Positions 10,129-19,738 of a stretch of DNA of 64,000 bases are shown in pieces. The position numbers were made by a program, and so were the translations under genes. Numbering within the stretch: position 1 is the stretch's first letter; every line of letters starts with the position of its first letter. This DNA comes from Candidatus Pantoea bituminis (GTDB taxonomy: Bacteria > Pseudomonadota > Gammaproteobacteria > Enterobacterales > Enterobacteriaceae), in contig NZ_JAGTWO010000004.1 in the NCBI RefSeq assembly GCF_018842675.1, positions 2,666,001-2,730,000 of the forward strand, given 5' to 3'. The notes beneath the pieces were generated by a model. That model worked only from the letters and a program-made list of their open reading frames with translations, was not told where the DNA came from and did no database searches.

Positions 10129-11050
10129 GAGCGAGTCCCCACACCATTTGGTCTAACGCGCGTTGCTGATGTTCACGCGCCTGTATTGCTTCTGGCAAAG
10201 TGCAGTGAATGAAGTGGATTGGATCACCTAAACGAATCTGTGCCAGATGATAAAGATCGGCTTCAATCACGCAGGCGATGCGCGGATAACCGCCCGTAGT
10301 TTGTGCATCTGCCATTAGAACGATCGGCTGACCATTAGGCGGTACTTGAATCACACCGGGTACCAAACCGTGCGATAACAGCTCACGTGGGGTTTCGCGG
10401 TTGAGCTGTCGGCCCTGCAGGCGATAACCCATGCGGTTACTTTGCGGACTGAGTTTCCATGCGGTACGCCAAAAAGCCTGCTGCGCCTCGCGGCTGAACT
10501 CATGATACTCCGGCCCCGGCAAGGCGCGAATACGATTACCCCATAAGATTTGGCGCACACCGGCTTTCTTATCAAACTGGCGAGTTGGTTTGCCCAGCGG
10601 CAGGCGGTCACCATCTTCCAGTTTACGCCCTTGCCAACCGCCAAACCCCGCCTTGAGATCGGTGCTGCTTGAACCTAATACTTCCGGTAGCTCAAAACCG
10701 CCATTAACAGACAAATAGCTGCGCATGCCGCGAACCGGCATCGACAGTGATAAAACCTGGCCCTTCTTCACTGGCAAACGCCAGCCGGTCCACACCGCTT
10801 TGCCATCCAGTTCAGCATGACAACCTGCGCCCGTTAAGGCAAACCAGCCCTCACGCGTGAATTCAGCTTTGAACTGACCGAGCACAATTTCCAGCACCGC
10901 GCTGTCAGGCGCATTACCCACCAGCAGGTTCGCGGTGACCATCGCTGGATGGTCGAGCACGCCGCTGACGCTGATACCATATTGTCGCCAGCCGTTACGA
11001 CCGCTGTCTTGAATGCTGGTTGCCAGCCCGGCACGAAGAATTCTTAGCAT
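10118..11050 (-). CDS. pxpC: 5-oxoprolinase subunit C
   Basis: PxpC/YbgK family (urea amidolyase-related, cyclophilin-like fold), part of the 5-oxoprolinase complex. The start at 11050 ([18 protein letters not shown]) gives 310 residues, equal to E. coli. A longer in-frame extension is only the end of pxpB read in another frame. Conserved blocks are [30 protein letters not shown] [21 protein letters not shown] and [20 protein letters not shown]. The ATG overlaps the pxpB stop by 7 bases. Confidence 0.95.
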   Translation of the reverse strand: MLRILRAGLATSIQDSGRNGWRQYGISVSGVLDHPAMVTANLLVGNAPDSAVLEIVLGQFKAEFTREGWFALTGAGCHAELDGKAVWTGWRLPVKKGQVLSLSMPVRGMRSYLSVNGGFELPEVLGSSSTDLKAGFGGWQGRKLEDGDRLPLGKPTRQFDKKAGVRQILWGNRIRALPGPEYHEFSREAQQAFWRTAWKLSPQSNRMGYRLQGRQLNRETPRELLSHGLVPGVIQVPPNGQPIVLMADAQTTGGYPRIACVIEADLYHLAQIRLGDPIHFIHCTLPEAIQAREHQQRALDQMVWGLAHEN

Positions 11051-11699
11051 ACGCCCTCCTTTTGCGGCACAAACCGTACCGTATCGCCGGGACGTAACAA
11101 GGTTGGTGGTTGATTTTTGGATCAAACAGCGCAACGCGTGTTTGTCCAATCAGTTGCCAGCCACCGGGGCTGGCGAGCGGATAAACGCCAGTTTGGCTAC
11201 CGCCAATGCCCACCGATCCTGCCGGAACCAGCACGCGCGGTTCTGCACGACGTGGCGTGTGCAAACGCTGATCTAATCCGCCCAAATAGGGAAAGCCAGG
11301 CTGGAAGCCGATAAAATAGACCACGTAATCACTGCTGCTGTGCAGCTCAACCACTTGCTGCGGCGTCATGTTGGCCTGTTCAGCCACCACGTTGAGATCG
11401 GGCCCGCTTTCACCGCCATAGATCACCGGAATGTCAACCTGACGTGATTCTGGCAACTGCGCTTCACTCTCTTCCCACCAGCGCTGTAAGCGCTCAATAG
11501 CATCCAGCGCTTTATGTTGTGGATCGCGTAACAAAATGGTGATGTTGTTCATCCCAGGTATCACTTCAAGCACTTCTTCATGCGCTTGCAGCCGTTGATT
11601 CAATCCCCAAATGCGCTGTTGGCTAACCAATGAAATCGGCGGCTCCAGTTCCAGCACAGCCGCGCGTTCGCCCAACAAATAACAACGTGCTCGTTGCAA
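11044..11699 (-). CDS. pxpB: 5-oxoprolinase subunit B (frameshifted)
   Basis: PxpB/YbgJ, allophanate-hydrolase-subunit-like part of 5-oxoprolinase. The TTG at 11699 is chosen because it gives [13 protein letters not shown] as in E. coli and has GGAGG six bases upstream. Family motifs are [37 protein letters not shown] and [20 protein letters not shown]. The frame is lost at T5, 11114-11118 (coding A5). Adding one A yields [20 protein letters not shown] and a 218-residue protein, the E. coli length, ending at 11044. Probably a sequencing error. Confidence 0.92.
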
Positions 11700-11725
11700 C
11701 ACCCACCTCCATTTCACCTAAAATT

Positions 11726-11847
11726 ACGCGCGCAGAAATCTTCAGGCGCGCGTTGCAGGCATTTGCTTATCGGTATAAAGCAGACAGTTATGCGAAAGTG
11801 ACAGAGATGTGTCAATAGATTTAGGTCCTGCGCGAAAGTGCAGGACC
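11726..11847. other. Two hairpins in the ybgI-pxpB spacer
   Basis: The 158-base gap holds two perfect 8-bp inverted repeats: 11726-11733 with 11746-11753 (ACGCGCGC / GCGCGCGT), and 11824-11831 with 11840-11847 (GGTCCTGC / GCAGGACC). The second lies just after ybgI and may slow transcription, but it has no T tract on the minus strand. No promoter is obvious. Confidence 0.45.
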
Positions 11848-11857
11848 CGTGAAGTGC

Positions 11858-12601
11858 TTAGGCGGGATTAGGAATATCGATGAAAGTGACGTCGAGGCCG
11901 TGGTTTTCAGCCAGCCATTCGCCCAACGCTTTAATGCCCGCGCGTTCAGTCGCGTGATGGCCTGCTGCAAAGAAATGCAAACCTTGCTCACGGGCGCTGT
12001 GAATAGTCTGCTCGGAGACTTCACCGGTGATATAGGCATCAACGCCGAAGTCGGCGGCGCTGTCGATAAAGCCTTGGCCGCCGCCGCTGCACCACGCAAC
12101 ACGACGGATTTTCGCGGGTGCGTTATCGCCACAGTGCAGCGGTTCACGCCCCAGTTTCTGGGCAATGCGCTGAGTCAGTTCTTCCCCGGTCAGCGGCGTT
12201 TTTAATTCGCCCCAAAACACCAGTGGCATCACTTCACCGCGTACATCAATATCCAGTAACTGCGCCAGCTGTGCGTTGTTACCCAGCGTTGCATGCGCAT
12301 CCAGCGGCAGATGCCAGCCATATAAATTAATATCGTTAGCCAGCAGCGCACGCAGGCGATTACGCTTCATGCCTTTAATTACCGCCGGTTCATTTTTCCA
12401 AAAATAACCGTGATGAACCAGAATCGCATCGGCGTTACGCTTTACGGCTTCATCCACTAATGCCTGACAGGCAGTAACCCCGGTAACGATGGTTTTGACT
12501 TCGGCGCGGCCTTCAACCTGTAATCCGTTGGGTGCGTAATCGCTGAAGCTGTGTGTATCCAGCTGCTGATTGACGATTTGCTCTAATTCGTAGTGATTCA
12601 T
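11858..12601 (-). CDS. ybgI: NIF3-like dinuclear metal centre protein, GTP cyclohydrolase I type 2 homolog
   Basis: 247-residue member of the Nif3/YbgI family, which forms toroidal hexamers with a dinuclear metal site per subunit. Exact function is unsettled, and it is often annotated as GTP cyclohydrolase I type 2 homolog. Metal-ligand motifs are present: the VHHGYFWKNE double His (~63-64), GWHLPLDAH (Asp ~101), and the C-terminal FFAAGHHATERAG (His and Glu). It is upstream of pxpB, as in E. coli, and 18 bases after phrB. Confidence 0.94.
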   Translation of the reverse strand: MNHYELEQIVNQQLDTHSFSDYAPNGLQVEGRAEVKTIVTGVTACQALVDEAVKRNADAILVHHGYFWKNEPAVIKGMKRNRLRALLANDINLYGWHLPLDAHATLGNNAQLAQLLDIDVRGEVMPLVFWGELKTPLTGEELTQRIAQKLGREPLHCGDNAPAKIRRVAWCSGGGQGFIDSAADFGVDAYITGEVSEQTIHSAREQGLHFFAAGHHATERAGIKALGEWLAENHGLDVTFIDIPNPA

Positions 12602-12619
12602 TTCGGCTCCCTTGCCGCC

Positions 12620-14045
12620 TCAAGCCGCATTTTTTGCGCGCTCAAAGGCGTCTAATGTCTTTTTACGTGCCTCCTTATGTTCCACGATTGGTGCCGGATA
12701 ATCGAGTACCTTGTTGTGTTTCTTCGCCCAAGCGTGCGGTTGGTGAATATCGCTGTCTGGCACGTCACTGAGCTCAGGCAAGTAGTGGCGAATAAATTCA
12801 CCTTGCTTATCGAAGCGCTCGCCCTGCGTTGTCGGATTAAATATACGAAAATAGGGTGCAGCATCGGTGCCGGTTGACGCCGCCCATTGCCAACCGCCGT
12901 TATTGGCAGCCAAATCACCGTCAATTAACTGCTGCATGAAATAACGCTCACCGCCATGCCAGTGGAGAAGCAAATCTTTTACCAGGAAGCTGGCGGTGAT
13001 CATGCGTAAACGATTGTGCATCCACCCAATATCATTCATTTGCCGCATAGCAGCATCAACAATCGGATATCCTGTTCTGCCCTCTTTCCATGCAGTGAAG
13101 TGTTCATCGTTTTGCTGCCATTCAACGTTATGTGTCCACTGAATAAAGGGCTGATGCTTGCACAACGCGGGATAAGCCACCATCAAGTGCCGATAAAAAT
13201 CACGCCAGATCAACTCATTAAGCCAGACAAAAACGCGATTATCATCCAATGCCGCAGGATGTTCTTTCAGAACCCGATGTAAACACTGACGCGGCGAAAG
13301 CACGCCGGTTGCCAGATAAACCGACAAGCGGCTTGTGCCATCAACGGCAGGCATATCCCGTGCGGATGAATAATCCAGAATCGGTTGAGTGGCGAAATGG
13401 CGTAACTGCCTCAGCGCAGCGGCTTCACCGGGAGGGAAAAGAGCCTGATCAAAGTCAGCTGCTTGATAACTAAAGGGGGGATTTTTTGTGAATTCTTAAT
13501 GGCGCGCCGTCACGTGCTCTCGGCGCTGGAACACATTCCGGCAAGCCTTGATGCAGCCGACGGACAAAAGCTTTGCTAAACGGCGTAAATACCTTGTACA
13601 TGCTGCGATCACCGGTTTGAACGCTGCCGGGTGCCAACAGCACGCTGTCATCAAAACCCTGACAAATTACGCCGTTCTCATCTAACTGTTTTTCAACTTT
13701 CGCATCACGCTGCCGCTCATTGAATTCGTATTGGTAGTTATAGAAAAGGTTATCAATTTTATGTTGCTCACAGAATGTTGTGAGGTAGTCAACAGACGCA
13801 TTGAAGTCAGTACATTGATGATAATAAAGTTCGATACCGCGATCGGCTAATGTCTCTTGTAGCAGCAGCAAGCTTTGATAAATAAAAGCAGCCTGCTTCG
13901 GTGCCATATCATGCTGCTGCCACTGTTTCGGTGTAGCAATGTACAGCGCAATCACCTTGGCTTTGCTGTCGCGACATGCCGCGTGCAAAGCCAGATTATC
14001 GTTAATGCGCAAATCATTACGCAGCCAAACTAAATGGGTGGTCAT
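12620..14045 (-). CDS. phrB: Deoxyribodipyrimidine photolyase (frameshifted)
   Basis: Light-driven repair of cyclobutane pyrimidine dimers using FAD and an antenna cofactor. The N-terminal alpha/beta domain (TTHLVWLRNDLRINDNLAL, LFYNYQYEFNER) and the FAD-binding C-terminal domain (EGTSRLS-like DGTSRLSVYLATG, WLNELIWRDFYRH, GYPIVDAAMRQ, MHNRLRMITASFLVKDLL, DLAANNGGWQWAASTG) lie in two frames. The break is at 13475-13487, where coding-strand A6 is followed by C6. Restoring two A, or removing one C, joins them through NPPFSYQAADFDQALFPPGE and gives about 475 residues (E. coli 472). Probably an assembly error. Confidence 0.92.
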
Positions 14046-14057
14046 ATCAGGTCCGAA

Positions 14058-15014
14058 TTATTGCCCATAACGCAGGCGCAGCGCTTCGGGATAGGGATCA
14101 AAGTAGCGCTGTTGAGCCAGCCATGGATGCGGATATTCCGCCATGTAGTGCTTAAGAATGGTGATAGGAACCAGCAACGGCTGTGTGCCCTGACGATAAT
14201 GGTCAATCAAGGTTGCCAGTTCCTGCCGCTGTGGCGAGCTGAGCTGGCGACGGAAATAGCCTTGAGCATGCATTAATACGTTGGTGTGATTACGCCGTGA
14301 TGCAGGATGCGACATCAGTTCCATCAGGCGATTGCGATACTCAAAAGCGAACGCTTCCAGCGAATCCCACTGGCTCATTGACGCGACAAAAGGCCCTAGC
14401 TCGCGATACTTTTCTTGAGAATGCGCTAAAAGCAGCAGTTTATAACGGCTGTGGTACGCAATGAGACGCGCACGCGTCAAACCTGACTTCCACATTTGAT
14501 TGAATTCGTGCAACGCACAAATACGTCCTACAAAGTTTTCGCGCAATGCAGGATCGTGTAGACGTCCATCCTCTTCAAGTGGCAGCCAAGGCATCTCTCT
14601 ACGCAGAAACTCGGTAAAAATGCCGGTTCCCGCTTTGCGGTTGTTGTTGGATTCAGGCTCGTAAACGCGCACGCGTTCCATGCCACAACTCGGGGACTTA
14701 GCACACAGAATGTAGCCACACAGATGATGCATTGCTTTCACCCGCTGTTCAGACCATGTGCGCATTTCCTGCGTAACCTCTTCTCCCCCATCTTTGCTGA
14801 AGCAGAGATGCAGATCATCGTCTTCTTGCTTTACTAAACGTAATGCTGGACGTGGCGTGGGAAGACCAATCGCCATTTCTGGACAAACAGGTTCGAAGCG
14901 CACAAACGGCGTGAGCTGTTCCGTTGCGAAGGTTAATCGCTTGTGACCACCATCAAATCTGACGGTATCGCCAAGCAGGCAAGCACTGATCCCAACTGGA
15001 ATTTTCTCACTCAT
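14058..15014 (-). CDS. ybgA: DUF523 + DUF1722 two-domain protein (YbgA-related)
   Basis: 318-residue protein of unknown function. Residues 1-~150 are a DUF523 domain (KIPVGISACLLGDTVRFDGG, CAKSPSCGMERVRVY, with conserved Cys). Residues ~190-318 are the DUF1722 domain that makes up the whole of E. coli YbgA (~169 residues): HSRYKLLLLAHSQEKYRELG and MHAQGYFRRQLS. It sits 12 bases upstream of phrB on the same strand, as ybgA does in E. coli, so a link to photolyase-related DNA repair is suggested only by position. Confidence 0.9.
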   Translation of the reverse strand: MSEKIPVGISACLLGDTVRFDGGHKRLTFATEQLTPFVRFEPVCPEMAIGLPTPRPALRLVKQEDDDLHLCFSKDGGEEVTQEMRTWSEQRVKAMHHLCGYILCAKSPSCGMERVRVYEPESNNNRKAGTGIFTEFLRREMPWLPLEEDGRLHDPALRENFVGRICALHEFNQMWKSGLTRARLIAYHSRYKLLLLAHSQEKYRELGPFVASMSQWDSLEAFAFEYRNRLMELMSHPASRRNHTNVLMHAQGYFRRQLSSPQRQELATLIDHYRQGTQPLLVPITILKHYMAEYPHPWLAQQRYFDPYPEALRLRYGQ

Positions 15015-15121
15015 ACTTGTACAACCTCTGAAATCTTGTAGAGGTTTAAGTGTAGCTGAAAATTATTTGGCTGTAAGGGATTGAAGGTTAAGTTTAGAGA
15101 AATTCTGAGAGGATAATGCTT

Positions 15122-15149
15122 AAAAAAAGCCCGGTAAAATGACCGGGCT
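15122..15149 (-). terminator. Terminator downstream of ybfA
   Basis: Minus-strand hairpin AGCCCGGTC / ACCGGGCT followed by a run of seven T, just after the ybfA stop. It ends ybfA transcription before ybgA. Confidence 0.9.
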
Positions 15150-15168
15150 GACTATTTGGATGGGTAAA

Positions 15169-15369
15169 TTACCAAAAAATTCCTCCTGCCGCTTCTGACT
15201 GCGCCAACCAAACGGGTTTAGCGCTGGTTTTACACCACACGCGATGCAGATAACTGTAAAAACGGGCGCGATCTTTACGGAAAAGCATGATCGGTAACGC
15301 CATAACGCCGAGTAAAATCACCAAGGCACGACGCAAAATAATTTTGTTGCGTGAATAAGCGGGATACAT
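15169..15369 (-). CDS. ybfA: Small membrane-associated protein YbfA
   Basis: 66-residue protein clearly homologous to E. coli YbfA: a hydrophobic segment ([13 protein letters not shown], ~18-30) followed by [20 protein letters not shown] and a PVWL motif. Function is unknown; it is probably an inner-membrane protein with one helix. In E. coli it lies beside the kdpFABC pump operon. Here it faces the lone kdpE divergently, marking where the pump genes would be. A good ribosome site (AAGGAGG on the minus strand) precedes the ATG. Confidence 0.9.
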   Translation of the reverse strand: MYPAYSRNKIILRRALVILLGVMALPIMLFRKDRARFYSYLHRVWCKTSAKPVWLAQSEAAGGIFW

Positions 15370-15629
15370 CGTTTGCCTCCTTTTTAAGCGTAATAAGTGA
15401 GTAAATGTGATCTGACTCTAATATTACGCCCAGCTGTGTAATTTTACTACTCATCCGACCACCCTCCAGACCAAATTTATCGCTTTTAAGAATGCACGCC
15501 GTAAGTAAGTTACACACTTGTAATGGCGTTGTTTCTTTAGTGGTTATTTTCTCAATTGAACATTCACGGACGCGCTGATCATTTGTTGTTAAAGTAGCGA
15601 GTAAATGTTGATTTGATGGCAGGTTGCAC

Positions 15630-16304
15630 GTGGCTACGGTTTTGATCATTGAAGATGAAAAAGAAATACGTCGTTTCGTTCGACTGGCATTAGAAGGCGA
15701 AGCCTTAAAAGTGTTTGATGCGGACACCCTGCAACGTGGCCTGATTGAGGCCGCCACACGCAAGCCGGATGTGGTGATTCTCGATTTGGGTTTGCCTGAT
15801 GGTGATGGGAACACGTTTATCCGTGAACTACGGCAATGGAGCACCATTCCGGTGATTGTGCTATCGGCGCGCAGTGATGAACAAGATAAAATCGATGCGC
15901 TGGATGCCGGTGCGGATGATTACCTGACCAAGCCCTTTGGGATTGGCGAGTTACAGGCGCGAGTGCGGGTGGCCTTACGTCGTTTTAGCGGCATTAATCC
16001 TGAGCCTAAAGTGGCGTTTGCAGACGTGACCGTTGACCTTGCTGCACGTCGCGTGATTCGTGCAGGCGAAGAGATTCATCTCACTCCGATAGAGTTTCGT
16101 TTACTGGGCGTTTTGCTGAACAACGCGGGCAAGGTGATGACTCAGCGTCAATTGCTTAGTCAGGTATGGGGGCCGAACGCGGTCGAACACAGCCATTATT
16201 TGCGTATCTATATGGGACATCTGCGGCAAAAGCTGGAGGGCAACCCGACTCAGCCGCTGCATTTGCTCACCGAAACCGGGATTGGTTATCGATTTATGCC
16301 ATAA
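15630..16304 (+). CDS. kdpE: KdpE-type OmpR-family response regulator (orphan)
   Basis: DNA-binding response regulator. The receiver domain (~1-115) has the acidic pair (IIEDEKE), phospho-acceptor Asp in VVILDLGLPDGDG, and the conserved Ser/Lys in VLSARSDEQDK and DDYLTKPFGIGEL. The winged-helix output domain (~130-224) has HLTPIEFRLLGVLLNNAGKV and VWGPNAVEHSHYLRIYMGHL. I chose GTG at 15630, with GGCAGG six bases upstream, giving 224 residues (E. coli 225); a TTG at 15624 would lie on that site. No kdpD sensor or kdpFABC potassium-pump gene lies nearby, so either the partner is elsewhere or the regulator has been rewired. Confidence 0.95.
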   Translation: MATVLIIEDEKEIRRFVRLALEGEALKVFDADTLQRGLIEAATRKPDVVILDLGLPDGDGNTFIRELRQWSTIPVIVLSARSDEQDKIDALDAGADDYLTKPFGIGELQARVRVALRRFSGINPEPKVAFADVTVDLAARRVIRAGEEIHLTPIEFRLLGVLLNNAGKVMTQRQLLSQVWGPNAVEHSHYLRIYMGHLRQKLEGNPTQPLHLLTETGIGYRFMP

Positions 16305-16329
16305 AAAAAGGCGCCAGCGGCGCCTTTTT
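16303..16329 (+). terminator. kdpE / pgm bidirectional terminator
   Basis: Stem GGCGCC / GGCGCC (loop AGC) with A7 before and T5 after. It serves kdpE on the plus strand and the convergent pgm on the minus strand. Confidence 0.92.
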
Positions 16330-16342
16330 CATTACACCTTTA

Positions 16343-17983
16343 TCAGGCGTTTTTCAGCACTTCGCTGACGATTTCTACTGCTTCTTTCTCGATCTGTGCG
16401 CGATGTTCGGCACCAAGGAAGCTTTCACAGTAGATTTTATAGGCGTCTTCAGTGCCAGAAGGACGCGCTGCAAACCAGCCGTTTTCCGTCATCACTTTCA
16501 GACCACCAATTGAGGCACCGTTACCAGGCGCTGCAGTCAACCGTGCGGTGATCGGATCACCCGCCAGCGTGTCTGCACTCACCATTTCTGGCGACAGCTT
16601 AGAGAGCGCCGCTTTCTGTGCCGATGTAGCAGAAGCCTGCAAGCGGTTGTAGCTTGGCGCACCAAAGCGCTGAGCCAGCTCATCATAATGTTGCTGCGGG
16701 TTCTTACCGGTCACAGCCGTAATTTCAGCGGCCAGCAAGCACATAATGATGCCGTCTTTGTCCGTTGACCATGGCGTACCATCGAAGCGCAGGAAGGATG
16801 CACCCGCGCTCTCTTCGCCGCCAAAACCGAAGCTGCCGTCGAAAAGACCATCCACAAACCATTTGAAACCAACCGGTACTTCTACCAGTTTACGACCAAT
16901 GTCATTAACAACACGGTCGATCATCGCACTGGAAACCAGCGTTTTGCCTACGGCAACTTCTTTGCCCCATTGCGGACGATTCTGGAACAAATAGTTAATC
17001 GCTACCGCCAGATAATGGTTTGGATTCATCAAGCCCGCAGGCGTAACGATACCGTGGCGATCGTAATCAGGATCGTTACCAAATGCTAAATCGAATTTGT
17101 CGCGGTAAGCCAACAGGCCCGCCATTGCGCACTCGGACGAGCAATCCATACGCACCACGCCATCTTTATCAAGATGCATAAAGCGGAAGGTTTGATCGAT
17201 AGCATCGTTAACGATGGTAAGATCTAACTTGTAGTGCTCTGCAATGCGCTGCCAGTAAGCCATACCGGAGCCGCCAAGTGGATCGACACCAATTTTCAAT
17301 CCTGCTTTCTGGATTGCGGCAAAGTCGATAACCTGCGCTAACCCTTCGACGTATGGCTGGATCAGATCTTTTTCTACAATATGGCCGCTTGCCAGCGCTT
17401 CATCCAGCGGCAGACGTTTGACTTCTTTCAAGCCATTTTTGATCAGCTGATTTGCACGATCTTCCACCACTTTGGTGACATTGGTATCAGCTGGTCCACC
17501 GTTTGGTGGGTTGTACTTGATGCCGCCATCTTCAGGCGGGTTATGGGATGGCGTAATAACAATGCCATCAGCCAGCGCGCCGCCAGACTTATTATGTTCA
17601 AGAATTGCGTTGGAGATCGCAGGCGTTGGCGTATAGCCATTATCCTGCTGAACAATAACGTCAACGCCGTTGGCCGCCAGCACTTCCAGCACCGACAAAA
17701 TAGCGGGTTCTGACAGCGCGTGGGTATCTTTACCTACGTAGCATGGGCCAGTAATGCCATTCTTTTTGCGCTCTTCAGCAATCGCCTGCGCGATAGCCAA
17801 AATGTGCAGCTCATTGAAGCTTTGACGCCCTGCGCTACCGCGATGGCCAGATGTGCCAAATTTCACCGCATGTTCCGGGTTCGCCACATCAGGCTTCAGG
17901 ACATAATACTGTGATGTTAATTGTGCAACGTTAATCAAATCGCTCTGCTGGGCAGGCTGCCCGGCACGGGGGTGATTGGCCAT
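16343..17983 (-). CDS. pgm: Phosphoglucomutase (alpha-D-glucose phosphate-specific)
   Basis: Interconverts glucose-1-phosphate and glucose-6-phosphate, linking glycolysis with glycogen, LPS and other UDP-sugar syntheses. It is 546 residues, the E. coli length. Motifs seen are FGTSGHRG (substrate), the catalytic phosphoserine loop in [15 protein letters not shown], the metal-binding DPDYDRHG, the sugar-binding GGEESAG, and the phosphate-binding [12 protein letters not shown] near the end. The gene lies 25 bases after seqA, as in E. coli. Confidence 0.98.
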   Translation of the reverse strand: MANHPRAGQPAQQSDLINVAQLTSQYYVLKPDVANPEHAVKFGTSGHRGSAGRQSFNELHILAIAQAIAEERKKNGITGPCYVGKDTHALSEPAILSVLEVLAANGVDVIVQQDNGYTPTPAISNAILEHNKSGGALADGIVITPSHNPPEDGGIKYNPPNGGPADTNVTKVVEDRANQLIKNGLKEVKRLPLDEALASGHIVEKDLIQPYVEGLAQVIDFAAIQKAGLKIGVDPLGGSGMAYWQRIAEHYKLDLTIVNDAIDQTFRFMHLDKDGVVRMDCSSECAMAGLLAYRDKFDLAFGNDPDYDRHGIVTPAGLMNPNHYLAVAINYLFQNRPQWGKEVAVGKTLVSSAMIDRVVNDIGRKLVEVPVGFKWFVDGLFDGSFGFGGEESAGASFLRFDGTPWSTDKDGIIMCLLAAEITAVTGKNPQQHYDELAQRFGAPSYNRLQASATSAQKAALSKLSPEMVSADTLAGDPITARLTAAPGNGASIGGLKVMTENGWFAARPSGTEDAYKIYCESFLGAEHRAQIEKEAVEIVSEVLKNA

Positions 17984-18008
17984 TGGCGCTTCTCCCTGAC
18001 GCTTCAGT

Positions 18009-18557
18009 TTAAATGGTGCCGCAAACTTTCTCTGTCAGTTCCGGCGGGAACTGCATTGATAGCATGATGTGTTCGACCATGCTGCATTTGCGACCAGTAT
18101 TGGTATTGGTGATCACCCAGTACGGCGTGCCAGGAACGTGCTTTGGCTTCGTGTGGGTGCCATTCTGCAACAGCGTGTGCTCATCGCCCGCAAAGTAAAC
18201 GCGAGTACGGCCTTGCAGCGAGGCAGTTGCCTCGGCAAACGCTTCGGTATCAAGACGATAGAGTGTTGACAAAATCAGCATAAAGCGATTAACCGCTCGC
18301 TTCTGCTCCGCATACTCATCAGAAAGCATTAGCTCACGCATGGCGCGCACGCGATCTTGCGGGCGCGATTCTACACGCGCAGCTTGCGCGTCATGCACGT
18401 CTGGCTTCGCCGCGTTTGGCGCAGCCGCTGCAGGTGCCGTTTGACCGGCAGTAAACTTCAGCATGCGACGCAGAATATCTGATGCGCTTTCGCCAATATG
18501 TTGCGTATGGCTGGCAATATAACGGTAGAGCTCTTCGTCAACTTCGATCGTTTTCAT
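18009..18557 (-). CDS. seqA: Replication initiation negative regulator SeqA
   Basis: Binds hemimethylated GATC sites, sequesters oriC and organises newly replicated DNA. It is 182 residues (E. coli 181). The N-terminal oligomerisation part ([33 protein letters not shown]), an Ala/Pro-rich linker (~58-75) and the C-terminal DNA-binding domain ([40 protein letters not shown]) are all present. First gene of the seqA-pgm unit, divergent from ybfF. Confidence 0.98.
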   Translation of the reverse strand: MKTIEVDEELYRYIASHTQHIGESASDILRRMLKFTAGQTAPAAAAPNAAKPDVHDAQAARVESRPQDRVRAMRELMLSDEYAEQKRAVNRFMLILSTLYRLDTEAFAEATASLQGRTRVYFAGDEHTLLQNGTHTKPKHVPGTPYWVITNTNTGRKCSMVEHIMLSMQFPPELTEKVCGTI

Positions 18558-18774
18558 CTTATTCCGTACGGTTTTTTACTCATGACAGAACCATGCATTA
18601 CCTGAAAAGCCCTTAGCAAAGTTTGGCAATTCGAAATGTGAGCGGATTCTAACATCAGGATTATAAAGTTAAATTCAGGCGGGCTGTTAGCATTCAAACG
18701 GTTTATGGGCAAAAGTCAGAATATGTCCTAATGCCGCTGGAACCGGCGCGCCTGAAAAGGTGAATCCATGATAA

Positions 18775-18786
18775 CCTAAGCTTAGG
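18775..18786. promoter_or_regulatory. 12-bp perfect palindrome upstream of ybfF
   Basis: CCTAAGCTTAGG, centred 28 bases before the ybfF start and followed closely by CTTAAG. It could be a small operator. Its position between the divergent seqA and ybfF genes is the only support, and no regulator is known for it. Confidence 0.25.
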
Positions 18787-18808
18787 TCTCAAACTTAAGA
18801 ACTTTGCC

Positions 18809-19600
18809 ATGATTTTGAACGCCCGTCTGCAAACTGAACAATCTACTGTTGATTCCCGGCCCATCCTGCTTATTCATGGACTTTTTGGCAGCCTTGATAA
18901 CCTTGGCGTGCTGGCGCGTGGATTAAAGGATGATCGTCCTCTCATCCAGGTTGATGTCCGTAATCATGGCATGTCGCCGCGCTCTGAGGAGATGAACTAC
19001 GCTGTAATGGCGCAGGATATGTTTGACACGCTGGATGCGCATGGTATCGATCGCGTTTCTGTCATAGGTCACTCTATGGGCGGCAAAATAGCCATGACGA
19101 TGAGCGCACTGGCTCCCGAACGCATTGAACAGTTAGTTATGATTGATATCGCTCCGGTTGATTATCAAACCCGTCGTCACGATGAAATTTTTGCTGCTAT
19201 CCGGGCGGTCACAGAATCTGGCGTTAAGCTGCGCAGTGCAGCGGCTAATGTTATGCGCAACGTGATCAATGAAGAAGGCGTGATTCAGTTCATTCTCAAA
19301 TCTTTTCAGGATGGAGAATGGCGTTTTAACGTGCCGGTACTGTGGGACAATTACGCGACCATTTCTGGCTGGAAAGATATTCCGGCTTGGCCACATCCTG
19401 CGTTATTCATTCGCGGCGGTGATTCTGCCTATCTGGATAATCAGTATCGCGATGCTTTACTGAAACAGTTCCCGGCAGCTCATGCACATGTGATTAGCGG
19501 AGCGGGACATTGGGTGCATGCTGAGAAACCTGATGCCGTTTTACGCAGTGTTCGTCGGTTTTTGCGCTTTAAAAGCAATTACCTGGCGGTGAAAGTTTAG
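18809..19600 (+). CDS. ybfF: Alpha/beta-hydrolase esterase YbfF
   Basis: 263-residue alpha/beta-hydrolase homologous to E. coli YbfF (254), an acyl-CoA/palmitoyl-CoA and malonyl-CoA esterase in vitro. Seen are the oxyanion region LLIHGLFGSLDNLG, the nucleophile elbow GHSMGGK (Ser ~91), the acid-loop region ALFIRGGDSAY, and the catalytic His in SGAGHWVHAEKPDAVL. The C-terminus is about ten residues longer than in E. coli. Physiological substrate is not settled. Confidence 0.95.
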   Translation: MILNARLQTEQSTVDSRPILLIHGLFGSLDNLGVLARGLKDDRPLIQVDVRNHGMSPRSEEMNYAVMAQDMFDTLDAHGIDRVSVIGHSMGGKIAMTMSALAPERIEQLVMIDIAPVDYQTRRHDEIFAAIRAVTESGVKLRSAAANVMRNVINEEGVIQFILKSFQDGEWRFNVPVLWDNYATISGWKDIPAWPHPALFIRGGDSAYLDNQYRDALLKQFPAAHAHVISGAGHWVHAEKPDAVLRSVRRFLRFKSNYLAVKV

Positions 19601-19738
19601 GATTGGCGTACGCGGTTAGCGTGGAGTATGATGGCGCGCTAAAAATTTGCCGACGGCTATTTCTGCCGCGGTAAGGGCCAATAATTTATAATCTGCGCAG
19701 CGTAAACGCCGCTCGCGCCCATTCAGTTTCACTAAGCC

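Noticed and set aside
15370..15629. Possible remnant of kdpD or kdpFABC between ybfA and kdpE
   Set aside because: No frame in these 260 bases resembles a Kdp protein; only promoter-like AT-rich sequence is seen.
15275..15847. 190-codon minus-strand ORF across the ybfA-kdpE gap
   Set aside because: Overlaps both real genes, shows no domain, and its N-terminal half is kdpE antisense.
19601..19738. LexA box expected upstream of ybfE
   Set aside because: No sequence close to the CTGT-N8-ACAG pattern was found, so SOS control is not claimed.
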